A DNA stretch of 64,000 bases from an uncultured Kiloniellaceae bacterium (GTDB taxonomy: Bacteria > Pseudomonadota > Alphaproteobacteria > Kiloniellales > Kiloniellaceae), in NCBI GenBank assembly GCA_947493695.1, contig CANLSF010000003.1:1-64000 (forward strand), read 5' to 3'. The translations under genes were made by a program, and so were the position numbers. This document shows, piece by piece, positions 17,223 through 26,118 of the stretch (the first letter of the stretch is position 1; the number at the start of each line of letters is the position of its first letter). Below the pieces are notes generated by a model. The model made no database searches. It worked only from the letters and a program-made list of their open reading frames with translations, and was not told the DNA's origin.

Positions 17223-19634
17223 ATGAGAAAAGTTCTGCGCTACGGCCTTCGGGGGCTCGTCTCTCTGATCGGTTTGATCCTTGTTGTAGCGGTTGCGGGG
17301 TTCTTCTGGCTGCGGACCTCTCTTCCGGATCTGAACGGCGAAGCCGTGCTGACTGGTCTGGCCGCAGATGTGACCGTCCTTCGCGACCAGGACGGTATCG
17401 TCACCATCAAGGCGGGCTCCGATCTGGATGCCTACCGGGCGCTGGGATACCTGCACGCCCAGGACCGTCTATGGCAGATGGATTTTATGCGCCGCAGTGG
17501 CGCCGGGCGGCTTTCGGAAGTGGTGGGTCCGGCAACGATCCGGATCGACAAGATCATGCGCACGCTGGGTTTCTATAATCTTGCGGAAGCGAGCTACAAC
17601 AAGCTTTCCCCAGAGGTGCGCGCGGGCCTTGATGCCTACAGCGCCGGGGTGAACGGCTTCATGGAAAGTAACAGTGGGGCCTGGCCGCCGGAGTTCTATC
17701 TTCTGCGCTACAGTCCAGAGCCCTGGACCCCGGCGGACTCGCTGGTCTGGGGGCGGTTGATGGCGATCCAGCTCTCCGGCAACTGGCGCAGTGAGCTTCT
17801 GCGGGCACGCCTGAACGAATTTCTGAAGCCGGAGCAGATCCGCGCGCTCTGGCCCGACTATCCGGCGGACGCACCGGTCGCGCTGGCCGGTCTGGAGCGT
17901 AAAGCCGCACTGGACCCGTTGGAACAGCTGCCCTGGCCGCTCGCACCCAAGGATGCCTCCAACTCCTGGGTGCTCTCCGGCGCAAAGACCACCACCGGCA
18001 AACCGATCCTCGCCAACGACCCTCACCTTTCACTCGACTCACCCGGGCTTTGGTATCTGGTCGACATCCAGACGCCAGAAGGCCGGATCCGCGGGGCCTC
18101 GGCGCCGGGCGTGCCTTTCGTTGTGCTTGGCCAGAACAGTCATCTCGCCTGGGGTTTCACCACGACTCACAGCGACACCCAGGACCTTTTTGTCGAGAAA
18201 CTCGATCCGGCGAAACCCGATCACTATCTCACACCGGAGGGTTCGATCCTCTTCGAAACACGAGAGGAAGTTATCAAGGTTCGTGGCGAGGAAGATGTCA
18301 TCCTGAAGGTTAGCCTCAGCCGTCATGGTCCGCTGTTGGATGGGATTGCCGATCCGCAGGACCTTGAGAGCGCCGCAGGCACGACAGGTGCTGACAACGG
18401 TACGGTTCTCGCGCTTGCCTGGCCTGCTTTACGCGATGACGACCTCATTCCCCAGGCGATCTATGGCTTCAACAAGGCCCGCAATTGGACCCAGTTTCTG
18501 GACGCCAGTCGCTTCTTCCACTCACCGCAACAAAACATTGTCTACGCCGACATCGAAGGCAACATCGGCCTGGTTGTACCGGGACGGGTACCGATGCGGG
18601 CCAGTGGTGACGGGCGTGTGCCGGTTCCCGGTTGGAGCGACGAATACGCCTGGAAAGGATTCATTCCCTTCGAGGAGATGCCACAGGGCGGCAACCCTGA
18701 GAGTGGGGTATACGTTGTGGCGAACAACAAGATCGTCGACGACAGCTACCCACATCTGATCACGGCGGATTGGCCGAGCCAGTATCGCGCCGCGCGTATT
18801 CAAGAAGTCTTGGACGCAACACCGAGAGGCAGCATTGAAGCCTCGATGGAGCTGCAGAACGATATCCTGTCAATTCCGGCGCGCACGCTGATGCCTTTCC
18901 TGCTTGAGACCGATGCCACCTCGCCCGCCGCACAAGAGGCGCTGTCCTTACTGTCGGCGTGGGATTTCAGATTGGACCGCACGCGGCCGGAAGCCCTGAT
19001 CTACAACAATTGGCTCAGCAAGCTCAACGCAGCGCTTCTGGAAGATGAGCTGGGTCAGGAATTCAACAGCTTCAGGCGTCCCAAAACCGAACTGGTCGCA
19101 CGGATACTTTCCGGCCGCGCCGCCGCCGCCAGTCCGCCGCTCGACTGGTGCAACGACGTCCGCACTCCGCAACAGGAAAGCTGCGCGCAGATCCTGGCAA
19201 GCTCCCTTGACGACGCGCTGAGGGAAATTTCGACAACCTACGGCGACGACATGAGCGCCTGGCGCTGGGGTGACGTTCACCGCGCCACCCTGCCCCATCC
19301 GGTCTTAAGTCGCATCCCGGTTCTATCGGATATCTTCGACGTCTCCGTGGAAACCGACGGCGGCGCCGAGACGGTCAAGCGTGCGGGCGTAAGTTTTAAC
19401 GGCCCGATCGACAAACGCTTTAATGACCGCCACGGCGCCGGTTACCGGGCTGTATACGACTTGGCGAACCCGAACAACTCGCGCTTCATGATTTCCACCG
19501 GTCAGTCAGCAAACCCGCTCTCATCCCTTTACGGCAACTTCGCCGAGCGCTGGCGCGACGGGGAGTATGTGACAATCGACAACGTCGACATAGCGATGAA
19601 ATCGAAGCGTCGATTACTGCTGAAACCGGAATAA
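17223..19634 (+). CDS. Penicillin acylase family Ntn hydrolase
   Basis: An 803-residue member of the penicillin/acyl-homoserine-lactone acylase family. One N-terminal hydrophobic segment (about residues 12-30) directs it to the envelope. The precursor should self-cleave before S246 in DASNSWVLSG, making S246 the N-terminal nucleophile of the beta chain. ILANDPHLSLDSPGLWY and GQNSHLAWGFTTTHSDTQDLF follow, as in known acylases. Possible substrates are N-acyl amides, including quorum signals; the sequence does not decide. It is convergent with cynS, nine bases away. Confidence 0.88.
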   Translation: MRKVLRYGLRGLVSLIGLILVVAVAGFFWLRTSLPDLNGEAVLTGLAADVTVLRDQDGIVTIKAGSDLDAYRALGYLHAQDRLWQMDFMRRSGAGRLSEVVGPATIRIDKIMRTLGFYNLAEASYNKLSPEVRAGLDAYSAGVNGFMESNSGAWPPEFYLLRYSPEPWTPADSLVWGRLMAIQLSGNWRSELLRARLNEFLKPEQIRALWPDYPADAPVALAGLERKAALDPLEQLPWPLAPKDASNSWVLSGAKTTTGKPILANDPHLSLDSPGLWYLVDIQTPEGRIRGASAPGVPFVVLGQNSHLAWGFTTTHSDTQDLFVEKLDPAKPDHYLTPEGSILFETREEVIKVRGEEDVILKVSLSRHGPLLDGIADPQDLESAAGTTGADNGTVLALAWPALRDDDLIPQAIYGFNKARNWTQFLDASRFFHSPQQNIVYADIEGNIGLVVPGRVPMRASGDGRVPVPGWSDEYAWKGFIPFEEMPQGGNPESGVYVVANNKIVDDSYPHLITADWPSQYRAARIQEVLDATPRGSIEASMELQNDILSIPARTLMPFLLETDATSPAAQEALSLLSAWDFRLDRTRPEALIYNNWLSKLNAALLEDELGQEFNSFRRPKTELVARILSGRAAAASPPLDWCNDVRTPQQESCAQILASSLDDALREISTTYGDDMSAWRWGDVHRATLPHPVLSRIPVLSDIFDVSVETDGGAETVKRAGVSFNGPIDKRFNDRHGAGYRAVYDLANPNNSRFMISTGQSANPLSSLYGNFAERWRDGEYVTIDNVDIAMKSKRRLLLKPE

Positions 19635-19642
19635 CCGCTCCG

Positions 19643-20083
19643 CTACCAGGCTTTGTAAGGCAGGAACTTTCCGCTCATCTTCACCTCGATGCGGTCGCCT
19701 TTGGGATCGGGAATCTTGTCGACATACATTTCGAAATCGATGGCGCTCATGATGCCGTCGCCGCCTTTCTCCTGGATCAGTTCCTTGATGGTATCCCCGT
19801 AGACACCGACGATTTCATAGAGCCGGTAGATGCAGGGGTCTGTCGGGATCGTTTGATTAAACATCTTGGTCGGGAACTCGGCGAGCACCACCGCGGCTTC
19901 CTGAGGTAAAGCCAAAGTCTTGACCAACAGGTCCGCCTTTTCACGCGGCAGAGAGTTCATGCCCAGACAGGCCGAGGTCGTGAAGACCGGTGACATCCCG
20001 ATACTCTCGGCAATGCCTTCCCATGTCAGACCCGCGGTCTTCTTTTTCTCGATGATCATTTCCGCAACGTCGACTTTGTTCAT
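19643..20083 (-). CDS. cynS: Cyanate hydratase (cyanase)
   Basis: Breaks cyanate with bicarbonate into ammonia and CO2. The 146-residue protein has the helical N-terminal domain and the C-terminal cyanase fold. The catalytic triad is R87, E90 and S113 in YRLYEIVGVYGDTIKELI and GIMSAIDFEMY, and the protein ends with the usual FLPYKAW. It is the last gene of the minus-strand run binding protein-permease-ATPase-cynS, 46 bp after the ATPase, which supports cyanate as the transported substrate. Confidence 0.95.
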   Translation of the reverse strand: MNKVDVAEMIIEKKKTAGLTWEGIAESIGMSPVFTTSACLGMNSLPREKADLLVKTLALPQEAAVVLAEFPTKMFNQTIPTDPCIYRLYEIVGVYGDTIKELIQEKGGDGIMSAIDFEMYVDKIPDPKGDRIEVKMSGKFLPYKAW

Positions 20084-20129
20084 CGTCTCGCCTTTCTCAA
20101 AAATTTCTGAATCTGTTTTTCAGGAGAGG

Positions 20130-21065
20130 TTATCGCACCAGTGAGACCAGCTCCGGTTCCATGCGCGGCGAAGACAAGCCCTCATCCGATACCGCATCTT
20201 CAGTTGCTAACGCAGGACGCACGGTTTCCGGTCGCCGGGGCTTCATCGGTCCCCCATCGTCCGGATGCTCCTCGGCCAGGACTTTCGAGCGCAGAGCCAG
20301 GAACTCGACCAGATGATTTCGGATCTTGTAGTAACCCTGGTCGTGTATGATCTCGGCCCGGTTCCGCGGCCTTGGAATGTCGATCACCACACTCTCGGCA
20401 ACCCGCGCGTAGGGACCATTGGTCATCAGCAGAATGCGGTCCGCCAGCAAGATCGCTTCGTCCACGTCATGGGTGATCATGAAGACGGTCTGCTCGCTGC
20501 CCGACCAGATGCGGATCAACTCGTCCTGAATGGTGCCGCGTGTCAGGGCATCCAGCGCGCCAAAGGGTTCGTCGAGCAATAGCAGTTTTGGCTGTATCGC
20601 GAAGGCACGGGCAATCGAGACCCGCTGGCGCATGCCGCCCGAAAGCTGCGAAGGCTTGCGGTGCTCAGCTCCTCCCGACAGGCCAACCATCTCAAGATAC
20701 TTATAGGAATGGTCCAGAACCTGCTGTTTGCTCCAATCCGGGTGACGCGCCCTTACACCGAAGGTCACGTTTTTCAGAGCCGAGCGCCAGGGCAGCAGAG
20801 AATAGTTCTGAAACACCACACCCCGATCGAGGCTCGGCCCCACGACTTCCTTACCGTCCATCGTAACCGCACCGGAAGTCGCCGTGTCCAGACCGGCCAG
20901 CACATTCATGATGGTGGATTTACCACAGCCGGAATGACCGATGATGCAAACGAATTCGCCCTTATTGATGTCGAAGCTGACCTCCTCGAACACGGTCAGG
21001 TCTTGGCCGCCGGGGCTTGGGTAGCGCTTCGAAAGCGCGTCGATTTCTAAAAACGGATTGTCCAT
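20130..21065 (-). CDS. cynD: ABC transporter ATPase, cyanate/nitrate type (NrtD/CynD-like)
   Basis: A cytoplasmic ATPase of about 311 residues with Walker A GHSGCGKST, signature LSGGMRQRVSIARAF, Walker B LLLLDEPFGALD and the H-loop MITHDVDEA. It belongs to the nitrate/sulfonate/taurine-type importers. The ATG at 21065 has AGG upstream and starts MDNPFLEIDALSKRY; a longer reading begins inside the permease gene. It carries a C-terminal extension rich in proline and charge of about 50 residues. Confidence 0.87.
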   Translation of the reverse strand: MDNPFLEIDALSKRYPSPGGQDLTVFEEVSFDINKGEFVCIIGHSGCGKSTIMNVLAGLDTATSGAVTMDGKEVVGPSLDRGVVFQNYSLLPWRSALKNVTFGVRARHPDWSKQQVLDHSYKYLEMVGLSGGAEHRKPSQLSGGMRQRVSIARAFAIQPKLLLLDEPFGALDALTRGTIQDELIRIWSGSEQTVFMITHDVDEAILLADRILLMTNGPYARVAESVVIDIPRPRNRAEIIHDQGYYKIRNHLVEFLALRSKVLAEEHPDDGGPMKPRRPETVRPALATEDAVSDEGLSSPRMEPELVSLVR

Positions 21066-21072
21066 AGTGCCT

Positions 21073-21909
21073 TTATTCCTGATAACGCACGGCGCGTTGA
21101 ACCTGGGCGAAGGCGGCATCGAGCAACATGCCCACGACACCAATCACCAGGATGGAGAAGATCACGCTGGTCAGATCGAGATTGTTCCACTCGTTCCAGA
21201 CGTAGTAGCCAACACCGGTCCCGCCCACGAGCATCTCCGCTGCAACGATCACCAGCCAAGCAATGCCGATGGAAATGCGCATGCCGGTCACAATGGTCGG
21301 CGCGGCAGCGGGCAGGATTACCGTCAACGCCGTCCGCAGCGAGCCCAGTTCATGAGTGCGGGCGACATTCACCCAGTCCTTGCGCACACCGGCGACACCG
21401 AAGGCCGTGTTGATCAACATCGGCCAGATGGAACAGATGAAGATCACAAAGATCGACGAGGCTTCGCTGTCCTTGATGATGAAGAGCGCCAGAGGCATCC
21501 AGGCCAGGGGAGAGATTGGCCTAAGAACCTGAATGAAAGGATCGAACGCGCGGTACATCAGAGGCGACATGCCGATCAGAAACCCGACCGGGATCGCGAT
21601 CATCGCCGCCAGGAAATATCCGGTCAGCACCCGGAACAGTGAATAGCCGACCTGAATGCCGATCCCCTTGTCATTGGGCCCGTTATCGTAGAAGGGATCC
21701 GAAAGCTCCTCCCATGCCCGCAGAAGAACCTGTGATGGTGGCGGCACCCTGGCCTCCTGGTCCGCCCCGCCCATCAGTTTTTCGTATTCGGTCATCTCAC
21801 CGGCGGCCTTCACCGCCGGTGTCGACAACTCCCAGACTCCCAGGCTCACCACCAGGATGAGGCCTGAGAGAAATAGGGCCCGTGCGGCCAGCGAAGACAT
21901 CACGGTCAT
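21073..21909 (-). CDS. cynB: ABC transporter permease, cyanate/nitrate type (NrtB/CynB-like)
   Basis: A 278-residue inner-membrane permease with six hydrophobic segments. It has the EAA-loop region ARTHELGSLRTALTVILPAAAPTIVTGMRISIG typical of the NrtB/SsuC/TauC group (residues given as separate blocks in the protein around 185-215). It lies three bases after the binding-protein gene and eight bases before the ATPase, so the genes are translated as a compact operon. Specificity for cyanate is inferred from cynS. Confidence 0.85.
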   Translation of the reverse strand: MTVMSSLAARALFLSGLILVVSLGVWELSTPAVKAAGEMTEYEKLMGGADQEARVPPPSQVLLRAWEELSDPFYDNGPNDKGIGIQVGYSLFRVLTGYFLAAMIAIPVGFLIGMSPLMYRAFDPFIQVLRPISPLAWMPLALFIIKDSEASSIFVIFICSIWPMLINTAFGVAGVRKDWVNVARTHELGSLRTALTVILPAAAPTIVTGMRISIGIAWLVIVAAEMLVGGTGVGYYVWNEWNNLDLTSVIFSILVIGVVGMLLDAAFAQVQRAVRYQE

Positions 21910-21912
21910 GCC

Positions 21913-23322
21913 TTAGACCCGGGTGATTGCGAAGCTCTTGGCATAAGCCTCGGGCTCGCTCGGGTCGAAGGTCTTGCCCATAATGTTGTAGCTTTCGTAG
22001 GTCTCGGTCGGCGGCGTCAGGCCCAGATCCTTCATGATCTTGGCGCAGTCCGCAGTCAGATAAACCTGCTCGGCAATGCCCTTGTAATCGACCTCGCCCT
22101 CGATATAGCCCCAACGTTTCATCTGGGTCAGAATCCAGACCCCCATGGAGTGCCATGGGAATGGATCAAAATCGATCCGGTCCGGCACGTCCTTGATATT
22201 GCCAAGCCCGTCGGCATAGCGCCCGGTCATGACTTGCTCAATCACCGGAACCGGCTGGTTCAGGTAGTTGGTCGGGGCAATGGCTGCCGAGATCTCCTTC
22301 CGGTTCTCGGCTTTGCTGGCGTAGGTCGTAGCGTCCACCAAGGCCTTTAGAAGATTGCCGTAGGTATTCGGCAGGGTCTCCGCAAACTCGGCGGAACACG
22401 CGAAGGCGCAACAAGGGTGACCGTCCCAGATCTCTTTTGTCAGCGCGTGAATGAAACCGACTTTCTCCCAAACCGCACGCTGATTAAAGGGATCCGGCGA
22501 GAGATAACCATCGAGATTACCGGCCCGCAGGTTGGCGACCATCTCGGGCGGCGGCACAACGCGAATCTGGATGTCCTTGTCCGGATCCAGCCCGGCCTCA
22601 GCCACGTAGTAACGCAGCAGGAAATTATGCATGGAGTATTCGAAAGGCACCCCGAACTTAAAGCCCTTCCACATCTTCGGATCGTTCTTGTCTTTATGAT
22701 CAACGTGCAGAACGATGGCCTGGCCGTTGATGTTCTCCACCGCCGGCATGATGAAAGGTGTCGCGGTCGACCCCGCGCCCATGGTGATGGCCAATGGCAT
22801 CGGTGTGAGCATATGCGCTGCGTCGTATTCCTTGTTCAGGGACTTGTCGCGTGCAACGGCCCAGCCCGCCGTTTTGATGACATCGACGTCGAGGCCGTAC
22901 TTCTCGTAAAAACCCAAAGGTTTCGCCATGATAATTGGCGTCGCGCAGGTGATCGGCACGAAACCGACGTTGAGTTTGCTTTTCTCGGGTTTGCCCAGAG
23001 TGTCCAGGATTGCTGCCTTAGCTTTCTCCATCGGGAAGACGCTCGAGATCGCAGCCGCCAGCGCCGTCGTTCCCAACAATCCGGCAAAGCTGCGGCGTGA
23101 AAGTTCGTTGTGCCCGAAAACCGAACGCACCACAGCGCTCTCAATCGTGCGCTCCATGACGGCTTCGCTGGAAGTCAATGGATCCGTGCCTTCAGAAGTC
23201 TCCAATTCATAAGACACGGTTTCGGCGCTGCAGGTATCGCAGCCACAGTTCGCGCCATGGCGCAGATCCGTCTCGGCGCTATAGGGATTGCCTAAGGAGT
23301 TGCTGGGTTGTTTCGAAGCCAT
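21913..23322 (-). CDS. cynA: Cyanate/nitrate-type ABC substrate-binding protein with Cys-containing N-terminal extension
   Basis: A 469-residue NrtA/CynA-like binding protein. The mature domain has NVGFVPITCATPIIMAKPLGFYEKYG and GVPFEYSMHNFLLRYYVAEAG, characteristic of nitrate/cyanate/bicarbonate binders. A twin-arginine signal (LSRRSFAGLLG) lies about 75 residues in, behind an unusual extension containing CGCDTC. The start codon could therefore lie further downstream, but the ATG used here agrees with the sigma-54 promoter 55 bp upstream. It is the first gene of cynABDS. Confidence 0.85.
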   Translation of the reverse strand: MASKQPSNSLGNPYSAETDLRHGANCGCDTCSAETVSYELETSEGTDPLTSSEAVMERTIESAVVRSVFGHNELSRRSFAGLLGTTALAAAISSVFPMEKAKAAILDTLGKPEKSKLNVGFVPITCATPIIMAKPLGFYEKYGLDVDVIKTAGWAVARDKSLNKEYDAAHMLTPMPLAITMGAGSTATPFIMPAVENINGQAIVLHVDHKDKNDPKMWKGFKFGVPFEYSMHNFLLRYYVAEAGLDPDKDIQIRVVPPPEMVANLRAGNLDGYLSPDPFNQRAVWEKVGFIHALTKEIWDGHPCCAFACSAEFAETLPNTYGNLLKALVDATTYASKAENRKEISAAIAPTNYLNQPVPVIEQVMTGRYADGLGNIKDVPDRIDFDPFPWHSMGVWILTQMKRWGYIEGEVDYKGIAEQVYLTADCAKIMKDLGLTPPTETYESYNIMGKTFDPSEPEAYAKSFAITRV

Positions 23323-23376
23323 TTCTGTCCCCTGTCATAGATCGTTGTTCGGCGCGTGGCCGTTGAGGGATCCTTC

Positions 23377-23391
23377 GCAAAGACTGTGCCA
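23377..23391 (-). promoter_or_regulatory. Sigma-54 (-24/-12) promoter of the cyanate operon
   Basis: On the minus strand the sequence is TGGCACAGTCTTTGC, an exact TGGCAC-N5-TTGC match to the RpoN consensus. It ends 55 bp before the start codon of the binding-protein gene. The divergently encoded regulator has the AAA+ domain and GAFTGA loop needed to activate such a promoter. Confidence 0.85.
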
Positions 23392-23459
23392 GTTATTGTG
23401 CAGCGCACAGTTTTGTTTTTATTCAAGGCATTAAGCGCATTTCATTTGGCTAAAACTCG

Positions 23460-23514
23460 TTACGAAAATTCGTAATTTATATTTTTTCGTAATTCAGTTA
23501 TGATTTTTCGTAAT
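23460..23514. promoter_or_regulatory. Candidate upstream activating sites for the sigma-54 activator
   Basis: TTACGAA-AA-TTCGTAA (23460-23475) is an inverted repeat. Two further copies of TTTTTCGTAAT follow at 23483-23493 and 23504-23514, exactly 21 bp apart. They lie roughly 70-135 bp upstream of the -24/-12 promoter, a normal enhancer distance, and directly before the activator gene, so they may serve both. Confidence 0.65.
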
Positions 23515-23539
23515 CGACCTTCTCAGGAAATTTCACGCC

Positions 23540-25504
23540 GTGCCGGTAAAGCTTTCCGATCCGCAAACAATGAAACGCTTAGGGGTTTCGACCGACCACA
23601 ACAGCCTGCTGGACAGTCCCAGGCCAATGACCGGCGAACTTCTGAAATCGGCTTTTGCCAGTGCGCCTGAGCCGCTGCTGCTGATCGATCCGCTAAGCGA
23701 CGTCATCCTGCGCGCCAACAAGGCCGCCTGCGCGATTTACGCCCTCACCATGGATGAACTGCTCAAACGCTCTTTTTCCGCCCTTTACCGGGAATGCCGG
23801 GGCGAACTTTTAGTGGTGACGGAAGAAGCCTTCGAACGCGGCCACGCCTGGAGCCGGGATCTGGTCCTGCGGCGGCCGGATGGCAGTGCAATGGATCTGG
23901 AGCACAGCTTCGTGACCTGCAAGCAGCGGGACAGGCATTACCTGCTTCTCTCGGTTCTGGATCTCACGTCCCTGCGTTACCGCAGCATCGACAGCGAGGC
24001 CAACAGTTACCATCGCCAGGGGCTCGACGAATGGCGACGCGCAGAGCGCTTTTTTCGTGAAATAGAACGAGAGAACCAGATGATCCTGAGTGCTGCGGGC
24101 GAAGGCATCTATGGGGTCAATGCCGACGGGATCACGACCTTTGTCAATCCGGCAGCCGAGGTCATGCTGGGCTGGAAAGCCGAGGAACTGGTCGGCGTCG
24201 ATATGCACAGCATGATCCATCACAGCCATGCTGACGGTAGCTGTTATCCCAACGCCAGCTGTCCGATTTTCAACGCCTTTCGCGACGGCAAGGTTAATAC
24301 GGTCGATGATGAAGTCTTCTGGTGCAAAGACGGAAAACCGCTCCGGGTCGAATACACCTCGACCCCGATTGTCGACGACGGCGCCATGGTCGGGGCCGTC
24401 ATCGTGTTCCGGGACATTTCCGAGCGAAAGCAGTCTGAGGAGCAGCTGCGTCAGGCCTTAGAGGAAAACGCCGCTCTGCGCGAACGTCTGGAAAAGGAAA
24501 ACGCCTATCTGCAGGAAGAAATCCTGACCCAGTCCAATCACCACGAAATTCTCGGGAACTCCGCCGCCGTCAAAAAAATCCTGCAGCAGATCGACCTGGT
24601 GGCCCCGACCGACGCTTCGGTTCTGATCACGGGAGAAAGCGGCACCGGCAAGGAACTGGTGGCTCGCGCTATTCACCAGGCCTCGGACCGACGGGACCGC
24701 CCTCTGATCCGCGTAAACTGCGCGGCCATCCCGCGCGAACTCTTCGAGAGTGAGTTCTTCGGACATGTGAAGGGCGCGTTCACCGGTGCATTGCGAGATC
24801 GCGTCGGGCGTTTCGAATTGGCGGACGGCGGCACCATCTTTCTGGATGAGGTCGGAGAGATCCCCCTAGATCTCCAATCCAAGCTTTTACGGGTCCTGCA
24901 GGACCGTCGCTTCGAACGCCTGGGCGACGAGAAAACCCGCGAGGTCGATATCCGCCTGATCGCCGCGACAAACCGGGATCTCAAGAAGGAAGCGGCCGCG
25001 GGACGCTTTCGGGAGGATCTGTATTTCCGGATCAACGTCTTCCCCATCGAGTGCACGCCTCTGCGCGAACGCGGCGACGACATTCCCATTCTGGCGGAGC
25101 ATTTCCTGAAGACGGTGGCCGCGCGCCTCAACCTCAAAAAGCTGTCACTCACGAACGCCAACATCGAGACGCTACGTGCCTATGCCTGGCCGGGGAACGC
25201 CCGCGAGCTCCAGAACGTCATGGAGCGGGCTATGATCCTGGCGCGTCATGGTCGCCTGCATTTCCATCTACCAGGCGATACCGCGCCGGCAAGCAAGCCC
25301 AAAGACACAACCTCACACGAAGACCGGGTTCTGACGTCGAAGCAAATGACCGCCTTCGAAAAGGCCAATATTGAACGCGCATTGCGGGCGGCGGGCGGCA
25401 AGGTGTCGGGATCCGACGGCGCGGCAACTCGGCTGGGCATGAAGGCCACCACGCTCTATTCCAAAATCAAGAACATGGGCATAGGTGAAAAGCGCGCTAC
25501 CTGA
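23540..25504 (+). CDS. Sigma-54-dependent activator with two PAS domains
   Basis: A 654-residue enhancer-binding protein. PAS domains lie at about 28-130 and 175-300, the second with a CYPNASCPIF motif. A short coiled coil (about 305-335) follows. The AAA+ domain has Walker A GESGTGKELVARAIH and the sigma-54-contact loop GAFTGALRD; a Fis-type helix-turn-helix (GSDGAATRLGMKATTLYSKI) ends the protein. The GTG start has AGGAAA nine bases upstream; an in-frame ATG lies at 23570. Its position facing cynABDS and the sigma-54 promoter there make it the probable cyanate regulator, replacing the LysR-type CynR of enterobacteria. Confidence 0.88.
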   Translation: MPVKLSDPQTMKRLGVSTDHNSLLDSPRPMTGELLKSAFASAPEPLLLIDPLSDVILRANKAACAIYALTMDELLKRSFSALYRECRGELLVVTEEAFERGHAWSRDLVLRRPDGSAMDLEHSFVTCKQRDRHYLLLSVLDLTSLRYRSIDSEANSYHRQGLDEWRRAERFFREIERENQMILSAAGEGIYGVNADGITTFVNPAAEVMLGWKAEELVGVDMHSMIHHSHADGSCYPNASCPIFNAFRDGKVNTVDDEVFWCKDGKPLRVEYTSTPIVDDGAMVGAVIVFRDISERKQSEEQLRQALEENAALRERLEKENAYLQEEILTQSNHHEILGNSAAVKKILQQIDLVAPTDASVLITGESGTGKELVARAIHQASDRRDRPLIRVNCAAIPRELFESEFFGHVKGAFTGALRDRVGRFELADGGTIFLDEVGEIPLDLQSKLLRVLQDRRFERLGDEKTREVDIRLIAATNRDLKKEAAAGRFREDLYFRINVFPIECTPLRERGDDIPILAEHFLKTVAARLNLKKLSLTNANIETLRAYAWPGNARELQNVMERAMILARHGRLHFHLPGDTAPASKPKDTTSHEDRVLTSKQMTAFEKANIERALRAAGGKVSGSDGAATRLGMKATTLYSKIKNMGIGEKRAT

Positions 25505-25513
25505 CGCAAAGTC

Positions 25514-25900
25514 CTATTTCAAGCCTTTGAGTCCACGTGTATCGATACCCTTAAGAGCGTCCCGGCCAATACGGTCCTTGCGCGCTTCTTCCATCTGCTG
25601 GATCTCCAGTGACATCCGGATCTGCCTGTCCAGAGCTTCCTGCTCAGACTCACACTGCCGGAACCCATCCGACCATCCCTGCGCATACTTGCTATCCGCT
25701 TCGAAGCGATTGACGTCCTTCTTGAATTCCTCGAACAAGGCCCCGCCCGCCTTCTTACCGCTGTGACATCCTTCCTCGAACCCGTCGGCGTAGGCCACGG
25801 GGTAACCCTGTTCGAGGAGCAGATCGCGTTCACTCGCACAAGCACCAAGGGTTACAGCTCCGATTAAGAGGGCCGCAGAGGATTGCAGTGTCCATCGCAT
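25514..25900 (-). CDS. Small predicted lipoprotein
   Basis: About 128 residues from the ATG at 25900, which has GGGAG upstream. The signal peptide MRWTLQSSAALLIGAVTLGAC ends in a lipobox with the modified cysteine, so the protein should be anchored in the envelope. The rest is charged and helical, with two more cysteines and the stretches GFEEGCHSGKKAGG and YAQGWSDGFRQCESEQE. No known function is recognised. An upstream ATG at 25924 is possible. It converges on the sigma-54 activator ten bases away. Confidence 0.7.
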   Translation of the reverse strand: MRWTLQSSAALLIGAVTLGACASERDLLLEQGYPVAYADGFEEGCHSGKKAGGALFEEFKKDVNRFEADSKYAQGWSDGFRQCESEQEALDRQIRMSLEIQQMEEARKDRIGRDALKGIDTRGLKGLK

Positions 25901-26118
25901 TGCCGCTTGCTCCCTTCTCCTCATCCGCGAAGAACTGATCGGTGACCAGCCGTGTGAATTGATATTGAATGCCACCGTGGCCTAGGCAAGTGCAGTTCGA
26001 GCCCACCCGGAGATGATACCTGGGCCGCTTTTTGAGTCGCCTTCCCTGCCGCAGCGCCTTACCTTTCTATAAAATGGGCCGAGGCGCGGAATCGGCGATA
26101 GAGTCAGGGAAGAGCGCT

